Numbered from the stretch's first letter, positions 43,521-52,256 are shown. The stretch: 64,000 bases of DNA from Sulfitobacter sp. CW3 (GCF_019392245.1 NZ_JAHXRL010000002.1:610527-674526); one strand, 5' to 3'. Notes: generated by a model not told the origin, from the sequence alone. Program-made: numbers and translations.

Positions 43521-44723
43521 TTAGGTTAGGATATCCAGCAATCCCGTACCAGTTGACGGACCCTGCACCTGCACGGGTTCATTGCTGTCGCCCTGCGCTT
43601 CGGCGTGATCGGGATAAAGACCGTTTTCAGGCTGTTGTTGGTCATTGCGACCCCGCTCGCCAAAGGTCTGGAAATCCAGATCCGAATTCTCGGCTGCGAT
43701 ACCGCGCGATTGCAGCGCGTCCAGCAACTGTTCGCGATCTTGACGCAGCACATTTAGGACCGATGCGGTTTCCGTAACCATCGAGATTTGCACCCGCCCG
43801 TTTTCAGAGCGCCCGATCTCGACTTCGATCTCGCCCATGCCGTAGGGCGAAAGCGAAAAGCGGAACTTTGAATCACCCGTTTCAACCGTGCGGATCTGCT
43901 GCGCGACGTGCTGGCGCAGTTGAACATCCGCGGCTGTTGAGGGGGCTGGCATTCTTTCGGCTGTCGGGGTGCTGCGGTGTATTTCGGGCGGCAGTTGAAC
44001 GCTGCCCGTCGCCTGCGACAGGTCGCGCGCGCCATCGACGACGACGGTTCCCGTCTGACCAGGCACCGCAATCGTGGCGTCCTTCGCGACGACTTTGTCA
44101 GGGGAAGTCATTGCCAAGGGTGTTTCATGTACCTTGTTTTCATTAGAAAAATCACGCAGCGGCATGGTGGTAGCGGCGGCGTTCACCTTGTCAGCAGCGA
44201 TCACGGCCTCGGTCTTTGGTGTTGCTGAACGATCGACCGCAGGCACCCCAGCCGCAGCGATGCTTAACTGACTGATTGGCGTCGCTGTTTGCACGGCATT
44301 GGCAATACGCTCGGTCAATGTTGCCTCAAGCGTGGTATCCGCAAACTGCGCGACCGCCGCCAGTTCGCCGATGGTCAGGGCAGGCTCCGCGCCCAATGCC
44401 TCTGCGAACTCTGCCAACACCTTGGTACTGGTCAGCTGTTCGCCGCCGTTTTCAAGCTCTGTAATGATGTGATCAAGCAACGCTACCAACCCTTCGGCAG
44501 TATCGAGGTCGATCCCTTCGGGCAGTGTCAATTCCGGCGCGGCCTCGGTCGGCAGCCCTGTCTGCGGGCCCGTTTGAAGCGATGCCTGCAACCCCTCGGG
44601 GGATTGCAGCGCAGTCGTCTGTTGCATCAGCAATTCAAACGCGGATGCCTTACCGGCATCGGGCGCAGCACCGGCTCCGGCGGTTTTTTGCGGGGTATTT
44701 GCGGGCAGTGCTTGGGGTATCAT
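43521..44723 (-). CDS. fliK: Flagellar hook-length control protein FliK
   Basis: A 400-residue molecular ruler. The long N-terminal part is low-complexity Ala/Thr/Pro/Gln-rich. The C-terminal Flg_hook domain carries RFSLSPYGMGEIEVEIGRSENGRVQISMVTETASVLNVLRQDREQLLDALQSRGI. The ATG at 44723 has a GGAGGG RBS; a 33-residue upstream extension is rejected because it runs toward the preceding gene. It measures hook length and triggers the FlhB switch. Confidence 0.88.
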   Translation of the reverse strand: MIPQALPANTPQKTAGAGAAPDAGKASAFELLMQQTTALQSPEGLQASLQTGPQTGLPTEAAPELTLPEGIDLDTAEGLVALLDHIITELENGGEQLTSTKVLAEFAEALGAEPALTIGELAAVAQFADTTLEATLTERIANAVQTATPISQLSIAAAGVPAVDRSATPKTEAVIAADKVNAAATTMPLRDFSNENKVHETPLAMTSPDKVVAKDATIAVPGQTGTVVVDGARDLSQATGSVQLPPEIHRSTPTAERMPAPSTAADVQLRQHVAQQIRTVETGDSKFRFSLSPYGMGEIEVEIGRSENGRVQISMVTETASVLNVLRQDREQLLDALQSRGIAAENSDLDFQTFGERGRNDQQQPENGLYPDHAEAQGDSNEPVQVQGPSTGTGLLDILT

Positions 44724-44763
44724 ATTTGCCCTCCGTGTCTGTGATCGGCGAATGAGGTTTCGT

Positions 44764-45522
44764 TCAGGCGATCCCAACATTGCCATGTAGCGGGGGCTGC
44801 GCAATACGCCCAGGATCGCCACCGATCAGCATCTTTAATTTCAACGTCCATTGGTTAAGCGTCGGTCTGACATCAAAATCGTTCAGCGCAGCCAAGGAAG
44901 GCGTCGCCATGTTGCGCCGGATAAACTCGCGCCGCTGGACAGGTTGGTTCTTTGGGGTCAAACCAGAGGAAAAGAGGCCACCATCCTCGCAAGGTTGCGC
45001 CCAATATTTCGTTAGAACCGCATTCAGTCCCGCCTGAAACGCGGATGGCTCCAGCCCCAGTTGCACCAGTTCTTTTGCTGACGCGGCGCGATAATACGCC
45101 AAACCCAATGCATAAAGCAGGCCGTCCTCGTCGATCAGCGGGAACAGACCACGCCCGACAACACGCAACAGAATTTCACCAACAAGCCGACCAGCGGCCT
45201 GCGAAAGGTTCGGAAACGCGTTCTGGCTTCGGATAACAACGATCGACCCATAAGGCACATCGGCGTCCAACTCTTCGGCAAGGATATCACCAAGGCAAAT
45301 ACCGGGAAACGGCTCAACGTCTTCCGGCATCGCCGCAGGGTCAAACGACCACCCGTGCATTTCGAAAATAGACGTTTGAACCGGGACAAGCGCACGGATC
45401 CACGTTTTCAAAAGCTGATTATCTGCAGCATTGCCTGAGTAACAGGCACCTTTCCAGATGCCCCCAATAACAAATTTCTCGTACACCTCGGCCCCCACCT
45501 TGGTTATTTCGATCCAAAACAC
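44764..45522 (-). CDS. Unknown 252-residue protein upstream of fliK
   Basis: A soluble-looking protein with no signal peptide or membrane helix. It opens IEITKVGAEVYEKFVIGGIWKGACYSG and has short conserved-looking blocks (VPYGSIVVIRSQNAFPNLSQAAGRLVGEILLRVVGRGLFPLIDEDGLLYALGLAYYRAASAKELVQLGL). I recognise no family. It heads the minus-strand unit with fliK and flgD (40-base gap), and its promoter lies in an A/T-rich region at 45523-45702. Position suggests a role in hook assembly or its control; that is inference only. Confidence 0.7.
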   Translation of the reverse strand: MFWIEITKVGAEVYEKFVIGGIWKGACYSGNAADNQLLKTWIRALVPVQTSIFEMHGWSFDPAAMPEDVEPFPGICLGDILAEELDADVPYGSIVVIRSQNAFPNLSQAAGRLVGEILLRVVGRGLFPLIDEDGLLYALGLAYYRAASAKELVQLGLEPSAFQAGLNAVLTKYWAQPCEDGGLFSSGLTPKNQPVQRREFIRRNMATPSLAALNDFDVRPTLNQWTLKLKMLIGGDPGRIAQPPLHGNVGIA

Positions 45523-45702
45523 ACCAAATTAGGCAGCGGTATGAGCCTTGATCGACAGTTCTCGCAAGAAGTGTAAAGCTTTCCGAATCATTCGCCTAGT
45601 GCGAAAAATTCACTTTTTGAAAATATTTAGCTTATCTTGTTACGACGAAACCATTAACACTCAATATCTATGTGTGTTGGATATGCTGTATATCACGCGC
45701 CA

Positions 45703-46659
45703 TCATTCCGCCTGGTACAGTAACTTAATCGAAATGCGGCGGTTTTCCGGTGCAAATAGATCCATAGTATTGATCGGCTGGGTGTCTGCCACACCGGAAA
45801 TGCGCATAAATCGTGCAGATGATATGCCCGCTTCCATCAACATTCTTCGCGTTGCATTGGCCCGATCCGCCGACAATTCCCAGTTAGAATAACCAGTCGC
45901 GGCATCATATGTGGCAGCGTCCGTATGTCCGACAATCTCGACCGGCTCTGACTGGGATGCGATAACCCCGCCAATCGCCTCCAGCAGCTTGCGGGTCTTC
46001 TCGCTAATCTCGGAACTGCCGGTTTCGAACAACGACCGTTCATCCTGATCCAGCACCTGAACCGTCAGCGCGCCGTCGGATTTTTCCAACCGAACGTTGC
46101 GCGCCAGATCGCGCAGACCCGCGTCAGAGGTGATGCGATCGGCGATCTCTTCGGCCATGCGATCAATCTCGCGGCGTCGCGTATCGGCTTCTTGGGCCGC
46201 CAAAACATCTGCGGGGTTAGATGGGTCCTCTGCTTTGGCGGGATCGGGTGTCTTCGACGGCTCCGGCTCGTCCGCATATTCGACGATAACCTCGGCAGGC
46301 CGGTCGCGCAGGCGGCTGTCGAACACCATCATCGGATTATCACGCCCGAAACTGGGCGCTTTTATGCTGCCGGTATTTTCAACGCCGCCGGTCATCACAC
46401 CTGGTGCCGTCAGTGGCCGCAAATCCGCAGCCGCATCCGATGCGGCACCACCATCAGACAGGGTGGGCGTGAAATAATTCGCCAACCCCCGCAGTTTTTC
46501 TTCGTCCGAAGCGGCAAGAATCCACAACAGCAAAAAGAAAGCCATCATGGCGGTCATGAAGTCGGCATAAGCCACCTTCCAACCGCCACCATGGTGGGCG
46601 TGACCGCCCGCCTCGTCATAGCGCTTGATGATGACGGTCTCGTTTTTCTTATTGCTCAC
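45703..46659 (-). CDS. motB: Flagellar stator protein MotB
   Basis: A 318-residue stator subunit. It has a single transmembrane helix with the essential proton-binding aspartate about D33 (VAYADFMTAMMAFFLLLW). The C-terminal OmpA/peptidoglycan-binding domain contains VEIVGHTDAATYDAATGYSNWELSADRANATRRMLMEAG, ending with VADTQPINTMDLFAPENRRISIKLLYQ. It anchors the stator to peptidoglycan. A His-rich cytoplasmic N-terminus (HAHHGGGW) is notable. It is 42 bases downstream of mucR and unlinked to motA, which lies 1.9 kb away in another unit. Confidence 0.95.
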   Translation of the reverse strand: MSNKKNETVIIKRYDEAGGHAHHGGGWKVAYADFMTAMMAFFLLLWILAASDEEKLRGLANYFTPTLSDGGAASDAAADLRPLTAPGVMTGGVENTGSIKAPSFGRDNPMMVFDSRLRDRPAEVIVEYADEPEPSKTPDPAKAEDPSNPADVLAAQEADTRRREIDRMAEEIADRITSDAGLRDLARNVRLEKSDGALTVQVLDQDERSLFETGSSEISEKTRKLLEAIGGVIASQSEPVEIVGHTDAATYDAATGYSNWELSADRANATRRMLMEAGISSARFMRISGVADTQPINTMDLFAPENRRISIKLLYQAE

Positions 46660-46701
46660 AAGGATATCTCCGGACGCGTCATGGACAGTCAGACCACCGG
46701 A

Positions 46702-47136
46702 TTAAGAGATCTCTGCGCTTTTGCCGAACTTGTCCCGGGTGTACTTTCCCAACCCGGAACTCTTGGCGTATTCAGCCTTTCGCTTGCTATAGCTTGGCGC
46801 AACCAGCGGCGTATCGGCAGACAGATCAAACATGACGCGGTATTCTTCTTCGGTCAGGCCGTGCTCTGCTCCAAGGTGACGTTTGAGCATCTTAAAGCCC
46901 TTACCGCAGCACAGACAAAAGATCGTGTCTTGGGTCATTTTCTGCTCGGCAGGCGTGGCCGGAATTGCTTTGGATTTTGGCGCGCTACGTGTACCGGCTT
47001 CGGGCGTAATTGCCATCAACCGCTCAACAAGTGTCAGAATATCGTCAATAGAAACATCGGAACGACTTGCAAATCCCGCTGCGATAGACGCAATCGCGGT
47101 ATCGCTTAGGTTATTTTTTGTAATCAGGGTAGGCAT
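46702..47136 (-). CDS. mucR: MucR/Ros-family zinc-finger transcriptional regulator
   Basis: A 144-residue regulator of the Ros/MucR family. The compact zinc-binding domain CLCCGKGFKMLKRHLGAEHGLT (about 73-95) has C-x2-C...H-x4-H spacing. MucR proteins bind A/T-rich DNA with TpA steps, silence many promoters H-NS-like, and control motility and exopolysaccharide in rhizobia. Here it is operonic with motB inside the flagellar cluster. The upstream A/T-rich region holds TAAGAATA on the minus strand at 47244-47251, so autoregulation is plausible. Confidence 0.9.
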   Translation of the reverse strand: MPTLITKNNLSDTAIASIAAGFASRSDVSIDDILTLVERLMAITPEAGTRSAPKSKAIPATPAEQKMTQDTIFCLCCGKGFKMLKRHLGAEHGLTEEEYRVMFDLSADTPLVAPSYSKRKAEYAKSSGLGKYTRDKFGKSAEIS

Positions 47137-47324
47137 GAGGAAACTTTCCTTGGATGAGTTAGTTTTGCCTTCTGCAAGTTCAATAAAAGCTCAAATTCGA
47201 GCTCTGCTTTATATGTCACAAAGATAAATACGACTTTGCGATCTATTCTTAACATGATTCGGACTGTTTTTGTAACAATAACAAGCTACGACAAGCATAT
47301 TTTTGCTCAAACTGTCGGATCGCG
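47137..47324. promoter_or_regulatory. A/T-rich mucR promoter region
   Basis: 188-base non-coding, A/T-rich stretch upstream of mucR on the minus strand. It contains TATTCTTA at 47244-47251 and the small inverted repeat AGCTC-n6-GAGCT around 47195. It also includes the 3' end of the unknown gene that follows. Confidence 0.4.
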
Positions 47325-48437
47325 TTATGGCTGCGACTGGGGTATCGCTCCGTAAATTGCTGTTTTTGGGAGCTTAGTTGCGACTTCTGTCGCAGTCGTC
47401 TGCGCGATAATTGTGCTGAAAAAGCCGGTTGCACCCAGCCCCGCAATCGCGATGAGCGGTATGTAAAAGTTTCTGAACGGCTGTTTGCGCCCGTTTGACG
47501 TGGGCAAAACCTGGGTAACATCACCCTCGGCCATCATCGTATCAGCGGCGTCTGACGCACGAACGGGTGCGCCAAATTCAACAAACACACCCCGGGGCAT
47601 CACCGCGACCTGCACTTTGCGGTGCACGCAATTGTCCGAGAAACCGGCAGGAAATAATTCGGCAGGGATGTCGATGACGATCTGGTCTTCGGGGTGCCAG
47701 TGCCCAGGCAAAATGTTGCGCGGGATATATACAGACGAGAAATCATCGCGAAACGCGACCTCGCGGGCCAAGTTCGGCACCATCGGCAACGGCTGGTCAG
47801 AGTTGGCCGCGATGCGGATGCGGCCCCCAGTAAGCCACATCTCGAGACTTAGATAGAAACACTCTTCCGGTGCCGCCTCGTCGACAGAACCATAACCTTC
47901 GGGTGGCCCCGATTGCACTTTGCGTTTCTTGCGCGCGCTCTTTGAGGCCAACGGAAATATTTTGTCGGTAGTCACACGCAACACCTGATCGTCCTCGGCG
48001 CTCCGCCTCGGGCGCATGAGCGCATCGAAATCCAACCCCTCTTCGAGGGCGAAATCGTAGTTAATCAAATAGTCCGCCGCGATTTCCTTTAGGCTGTCGC
48101 TGTCCTGTATCGCCTTGAGCAATGCGTTCTCTTCGGAGAACAGCAAGCGGCGGCCAGGGTGGCCCGCGACCTCGGGACTAATCGCAAAGGAACCAAGCGG
48201 CCTGTCCAGAATTTCGGCGACACGTTCAAAGACAGCATCTTCCTCATCATCGTGGAAAACGACGAATTCGCACAATTCTGCCGAATCCATGCAAAGCAGC
48301 AGCCGCATCTCGGCAGGCCAGCCCGGCACAAGAAGGGACAGCTCTGCTGGATCAACGAAATAGGCAAACGCATCCACTTCGGAGGACGCTTGCGCATCCC
48401 CCAACGCACGGTTCTTGACTAAAAAATCACTATTCAT
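47325..48437 (-). CDS. Unknown 370-residue membrane-anchored protein upstream of mucR-motB
   Basis: A protein with no recognised domain. It has a long cytoplasmic part (PilZ-like patterns such as GGRIRIAANSDQPLP are too weak to call), an acidic mid region, a basic KSARKKRKVQ stretch near 185-195, and one transmembrane helix close to the C-terminus (about 333-352, FYIPLIAIAGLGATGFFSTII). The start ATG at 48437 is preferred to a longer frame that would run across the motA divergent promoter. It faces motA divergently. A role in stator regulation is only a suggestion from position. Confidence 0.65.
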   Translation of the reverse strand: MNSDFLVKNRALGDAQASSEVDAFAYFVDPAELSLLVPGWPAEMRLLLCMDSAELCEFVVFHDDEEDAVFERVAEILDRPLGSFAISPEVAGHPGRRLLFSEENALLKAIQDSDSLKEIAADYLINYDFALEEGLDFDALMRPRRSAEDDQVLRVTTDKIFPLASKSARKKRKVQSGPPEGYGSVDEAAPEECFYLSLEMWLTGGRIRIAANSDQPLPMVPNLAREVAFRDDFSSVYIPRNILPGHWHPEDQIVIDIPAELFPAGFSDNCVHRKVQVAVMPRGVFVEFGAPVRASDAADTMMAEGDVTQVLPTSNGRKQPFRNFYIPLIAIAGLGATGFFSTIIAQTTATEVATKLPKTAIYGAIPQSQP

Positions 48438-48532
48438 TGAATAAATCCAAGTTCTTTTGGATATAATACTTGTAGAACCGCTACTACTCAAGGATAAACT
48501 AAGAATAGTTTTACTTGGAGGCGCGTACCTCA
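48438..48532. promoter_or_regulatory. Divergent promoter between the 370-residue protein gene and motA
   Basis: Contains two perfect 6-base inverted repeats: ATCCAA-n6-TTGGAT (48445-48462) and AAACTA-n4-TAGTTT (48496-48511). The second includes TAAGAATA, the octamer seen in other flagellar promoters. GGAGG precedes the motA start. Confidence 0.5.
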
Positions 48533-49399
48533 ATGACACTCTTGCTTGGCCTTGTTATGGTCTTTGGGTTGGTTTTTGGCGGCTTTATGCTGTCAGGCGG
48601 CAACATGGACATCGTTCTTCACGCTCTTCCCTACGAAGGCATGATGATCGGCGGGGCCTCTCTGGGTGCCTTTGTCATTGCCAATTCATTCGCGGTGGTG
48701 AAATCGTCGTTGTCCGGGGTGATGCGGGTGTTCAAAGGGCCGCGCTGGAAGGCCGACGATTACAATAATCTATTAAGCCTGATGTTCGAATTGGCCCGGC
48801 TGTACCGGACCAAAGGCATCGTGGCGATGGACGAGCACATCGAAAGCCCTGAAAATAGCGCGATTTTTCAGCGGTATCCCAAGCTGATGAAGGATCACTT
48901 CCTGACTGACCTGATCGGCGACAGCTTTCGCATTATGTCGATGCAGTTTGATGACCGCTTTCAAATGGAAGACGTCATCAACCGGAAGATCAAAAAACAC
49001 CACCACGAAACACTGGTGTCTGCCCGCGCAATTCAAAGCATGGCCGACGGTCTGCCTGCAATCGGCATCGTTGCCGCTGTGCTTGGCGTGATTAAAACCA
49101 TGTCGTCTATCGACAAACCGCCGGAAATCCTTGGCGCGATGATCGGTGGGGCGCTTGTTGGTACATTCCTTGGGGTTTTCCTTGCCTATTGCATGGTTCA
49201 ACCCATTGCGGGCCGCCTGGAACAAATCGAAGAAGAAGACGGCGCGATCTATACTGTGATCCGTGATATCATCGTGGCGATTGTCGCGGGCCACCCGCCC
49301 GGCGTCTGTATCGAACTGGGCCGCGGCAATATTCCCACAACCAAACAGCCCGGGTTTTCCAGCGTCGAGGCGTCGCAACGGGAACTGCCCGTCGTATGA
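48533..49399 (+). CDS. motA: Flagellar stator protein MotA
   Basis: A 288-residue stator subunit with four transmembrane helices: 1-20, about 35-55, about 165-185 and about 195-215. The cytoplasmic loop with the FELARLYRTKGIVAMDEHIE segment carries the charged residues that touch FliG. The conserved SMADGLPAIGIVAAVLGVI region holds the family proline. The ATG at 48533 has GGAGG 11 bases upstream. It is the first of three overlapping genes. Confidence 0.95.
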   Translation: MTLLLGLVMVFGLVFGGFMLSGGNMDIVLHALPYEGMMIGGASLGAFVIANSFAVVKSSLSGVMRVFKGPRWKADDYNNLLSLMFELARLYRTKGIVAMDEHIESPENSAIFQRYPKLMKDHFLTDLIGDSFRIMSMQFDDRFQMEDVINRKIKKHHHETLVSARAIQSMADGLPAIGIVAAVLGVIKTMSSIDKPPEILGAMIGGALVGTFLGVFLAYCMVQPIAGRLEQIEEEDGAIYTVIRDIIVAIVAGHPPGVCIELGRGNIPTTKQPGFSSVEASQRELPVV

Positions 49400-49665
49400 G
49401 GGGCTGCGTTCTTTTGGCGGTGTTGGCGCTGGTCGCCATTTGGACTGTGCCAGACATTGGCCACGCTTCAGGGGCCACCAAAGCCGCGGAAGAAGAAGAC
49501 ACCACCGAGGTTATCACGACCGGGCCACCCCTGCCCGCGTCAATGCGGCATCATGGGGTGATCGGGCATGTTCCCCTTCCAGACGGAATGGACATCCTTG
49601 ATGCAGATATCCTTGCCCGTATGCGTGACCGGTTGATCGTGTTTTCGCAGCACGTCGAAGAATGA
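49396..49665 (+). CDS. Small exported protein between motA and the FliJ-like gene
   Basis: An 89-residue protein with an N-terminal hydrophobic signal (VLLAVLALVAIWTVPDIGHAS, cleavage about 25) and an acidic, Thr/Pro-rich mature part ending [22 protein letters not shown]. It overlaps both motA and the next gene by four bases, so it is translated with them. No family is recognised. It may be a periplasmic accessory to the stator; this is inferred from coupling only. Confidence 0.65.
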   Translation: MRGCVLLAVLALVAIWTVPDIGHASGATKAAEEEDTTEVITTGPPLPASMRHHGVIGHVPLPDGMDILDADILARMRDRLIVFSQHVEE

Positions 49666-50093
49666 CGTCTCGGCGTACCGATGGGCTGGCGGTGCTGGCG
49701 CGGCTCAAACGCCACGAGACTGAAAATGTGGCACTAGAGATGGCAGAGGTGAACCGCGCCCTTGGCCTCATCGAAGCCGAACGGCAAGCGCTGATGGAGC
49801 AACTGAATGATCGCGGCGATCCCGACGCGGTAGAAGCCACGCGCGTCCTGTCTGATTTCATTCGCAATGTTTCAGCAACGATCCATCACAAGGAAACACA
49901 GGCGCGTCGCCTGCGGGAAAACAGCGCCGACATTCACAGGCAGTTGAACGATCTGTTCGCAGACGCAAAGCGCATCGACCTGATCAGAAATCGCCGCGCA
50001 GAGGCACGCAAACGCGCGTCCGACGACGCCGCAACCGCCGCACAAGACGAGGGTTTTCTGTCTATCTGGCTGCAAAACACCTCGGGGGTCTGA
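49662..50093 (+). CDS. FliJ-like coiled-coil protein
   Basis: A 143-residue, almost entirely helical protein ([62 protein letters not shown]) with the two-helix antiparallel coiled-coil layout and basic C-terminus of FliJ-type stalks. FliJ couples the FliI ATPase to the export gate, and no other fliJ candidate is visible here. Sequence similarity in the family is low, so this rests on architecture and location at the end of the motA operon. Confidence 0.55.
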   Translation: MTSRRTDGLAVLARLKRHETENVALEMAEVNRALGLIEAERQALMEQLNDRGDPDAVEATRVLSDFIRNVSATIHHKETQARRLRENSADIHRQLNDLFADAKRIDLIRNRRAEARKRASDDAATAAQDEGFLSIWLQNTSGV

Positions 50094-50130
50094 CGCCACT
50101 AGGGCCGCGTGTGCCAAACTGCTTTGCCTC

Positions 50131-50158
50131 GGTTGGAAGAGTACCCTATCATCCAACC
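50131..50158. terminator. Hairpin between the motA operon and the DUF1275 gene
   Basis: Perfect 7-base inverted repeat GGTTGGA / TCCAACC with a 14-base loop, downstream of the FliJ-like stop. It could end the flagellar operon; there is no clear T-run. Confidence 0.35.
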
Positions 50159-50181
50159 AAACCCACCAAGAAGGCTCAAAA

Positions 50182-50877
50182 ATGCTGATCAGAGTTGGCG
50201 ATGAGCGTACTGCAAATATCGATCTCGCGCTGGCCGGGCTGTTGTCGTCGGTTGCCGGGGCGCTGAACGCCGTAGGGTTCCTGATTGCGGGATCCTTTAC
50301 CGCGAACATGACCGGCAATATCTCGGCCTTTGCAGATACCCTTGCGAATGGTGCAGTGTTTGTAGCGTTGTCATTTGCGGGGTTGGTCGTGGCCTTTATA
50401 TGCGGGGCGGGCGTGGCTGCCCTTGCGATCCAAACCGGCGAACGCAGGAAAATACGTTCGATCTATGCTCTGGCGATTGCCGCCGAAGCCGTCATTCTTA
50501 TGCTGCTCAGCGCGATGCTCGTACTGGCCCCCGTGGGCATGCATGAGACATTTCTGGTCGTGGTCTTAAGCTTTGTGATGGGGCTTCAGAATGGCGTTAC
50601 CACCATGATATCGCGGGCACGGGTACGCACGACCCATGTGTCAGGCATGGCGACCGACATAGGGATCGAACTGGCCGCGTTGGTCGACGGGGATGCATCG
50701 CGGCAAGATGCGCTTCCCAAGCTTAGCCTTCACAGCTTGACCCTTGCCTGTTTTGCGATGGGGGGTGTCTGCGGCGCAGTATTGTTCGGGTTTGTCGGAT
50801 ATTGGATGTTTGCAATCGCCGCCGCGATACTCTTGCTCATCGCCGCACCCGAAGCGCTTCGTGCCCATCGCCCCTAG
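50182..50877 (+). CDS. DUF1275 (YoaK-family) membrane protein
   Basis: A 231-residue protein with about six transmembrane helices and the DUF1275 motifs [33 protein letters not shown] and [30 protein letters not shown]. The function of this family is not established; a small-molecule transport role is often proposed. It stands alone on the plus strand between the flagellar and methanol regions and converges on the ABC transporter operon. Confidence 0.85.
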   Translation: MLIRVGDERTANIDLALAGLLSSVAGALNAVGFLIAGSFTANMTGNISAFADTLANGAVFVALSFAGLVVAFICGAGVAALAIQTGERRKIRSIYALAIAAEAVILMLLSAMLVLAPVGMHETFLVVVLSFVMGLQNGVTTMISRARVRTTHVSGMATDIGIELAALVDGDASRQDALPKLSLHSLTLACFAMGGVCGAVLFGFVGYWMFAIAAAILLLIAAPEALRAHRP

Positions 50878-50904
50878 CTATCAACCTTGCAAGAACGGCA
50901 GGCA

Positions 50905-51504
50905 TTATGCCGTTAATATTGCCCCCTGCGAGCCGGTTTGCAGCCTAAGAACACGGTCAGCCAGAACGTCAGCCTCTCGGCTATCATGTGTCACAAACAG
51001 CGTCGCGGGGCGGGTTTCGGCGATCAGTTCCTTTGTCAGGGTCAACATGATTTGAGCCGTCTCAGGGTCAAGCGAAACGAACGGTTCATCCATAATCAGC
51101 ATTTCAGGCGCACCGACAAAGGCGCGGGCCAGCGACAGGCGGCGCTGCTGACCCAGTGAAAGCTGACCGGGAAATAATGCCCCCGCCCCGCCCAGACCCA
51201 CACGTTCAAGCATATCCAGCGCACGTTTTTTGGACAGTTCGGGATGAATGATCCGCAGGTTTTCAAGGGTCGACCGCCATGGCAGCAACGTCGGTTCCTG
51301 GAAAACGACGGCCTGATTTTCGGGCCGGGTAACAGCACCCTCAAAATCCGTATCAATGCCCGAAATGATGCGCAGCAACGTTGATTTACCAACGCCAGAC
51401 GGGCCCACAAGCGCAACTGTGTGGCTGGGGGAAACATCGAAACGGATCGCCCCTAGAACGGGCACCGCGCCAAAGCTTTTCGATTGAATATCAACCTTGA
51501 TCAT
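50905..51504 (-). CDS. ABC transporter ATPase (nitrate/sulfonate/taurine class), last gene of the methanol-linked importer
   Basis: A 199-residue ATPase. Walker A GPSGVGKST is near 34-42, a shortened Q-loop region follows, the signature is LSLGQQRRLSLARA, Walker B is MLIMDEPFVSLD and the switch histidine is in VTHDSREAD. The ATG at 51504 overlaps the permease stop as ATGA; a start 12 bases earlier is possible. It is shorter than TauB/SsuB proteins by about 40 residues, missing the C-terminal tail. With the permease and binding protein it forms a complete importer of unknown substrate. Confidence 0.88.
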   Translation of the reverse strand: MIKVDIQSKSFGAVPVLGAIRFDVSPSHTVALVGPSGVGKSTLLRIISGIDTDFEGAVTRPENQAVVFQEPTLLPWRSTLENLRIIHPELSKKRALDMLERVGLGGAGALFPGQLSLGQQRRLSLARAFVGAPEMLIMDEPFVSLDPETAQIMLTLTKELIAETRPATLFVTHDSREADVLADRVLRLQTGSQGAILTA

Positions 51505-52256
51505 GCGCGCCGCCATCTGCTGACGTGCCGTTCAAGCCGTTGCAAGATCAGCCATTCGACCAGCAGCATCACACCGATGAAAGAAAGCGCGTAAACCAGC
51601 ACCATCGCGACATCGAACAGTTGAAAATAAAGGTGGATCTGAAAACCCACACCGGATGAACGGCCCAGAAATTCAACCACAAGCACGATTTTCCAGATGA
51701 CCGCCACGCCCGACCGTGCGGCAGCGGCAATAAACGGTGCAAGCTGCGGAAATAACACATGGCGCATGCGGGTCCGCCACGGCATCCGGTACACTTGGCC
51801 CAATGCATCAAGCGCCGGATCACATGCGCGCGCGCCCTCGCGCAACACCACGGCGACATTTGGCACCTTGTTCAGGGTGACGGCGATGATTGCGGCCGCT
51901 TCGGTCAGGCCGATCCACAGATAGCACAGCACGATCAGCACCAGCGCAGGCAAATTCAGAAAGATCACCAACCACGGGTCCAGCCAGGCATTCAACCGTG
52001 CAGAACGGCCCATCGCAAGGCCCAGCGACACGCCCAATATCATCGCAAGGCAAAACGCCCAAATCACGCGCGATAGGGTCGCGCCCAAATGTCGGATCAG
52101 TTCACCCGATGCCAATTCCTGCTGGAACGGCCCGAGCAACCCCCACGGCGGCGGCAGCACCTGCGCATCACCGGTAAGAAGGGCGGCCACACTCCAAAGA
52201 GCCAACAAACCTAAGATCGAAAAAAGCGGCGTCAGGCGCGTGTAAGGACTTTGCAT
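51501..52256 (-). CDS. ABC transporter permease (TauC/SsuC class)
   Basis: A 251-residue permease with about six hydrophobic segments. The ATPase-docking EGARACDPALDALGQVYRMPWRTRMRHVLFPQLAPFI region around 140-175 has the BPD_transp_1 signature. It follows the binding protein gene by 6 bases and overlaps the ATPase gene. This is a different transporter class from the ABC-2 type exporters that usually accompany PQQ-alcohol systems. Confidence 0.9.
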   Translation of the reverse strand: MQSPYTRLTPLFSILGLLALWSVAALLTGDAQVLPPPWGLLGPFQQELASGELIRHLGATLSRVIWAFCLAMILGVSLGLAMGRSARLNAWLDPWLVIFLNLPALVLIVLCYLWIGLTEAAAIIAVTLNKVPNVAVVLREGARACDPALDALGQVYRMPWRTRMRHVLFPQLAPFIAAAARSGVAVIWKIVLVVEFLGRSSGVGFQIHLYFQLFDVAMVLVYALSFIGVMLLVEWLILQRLERHVSRWRRA

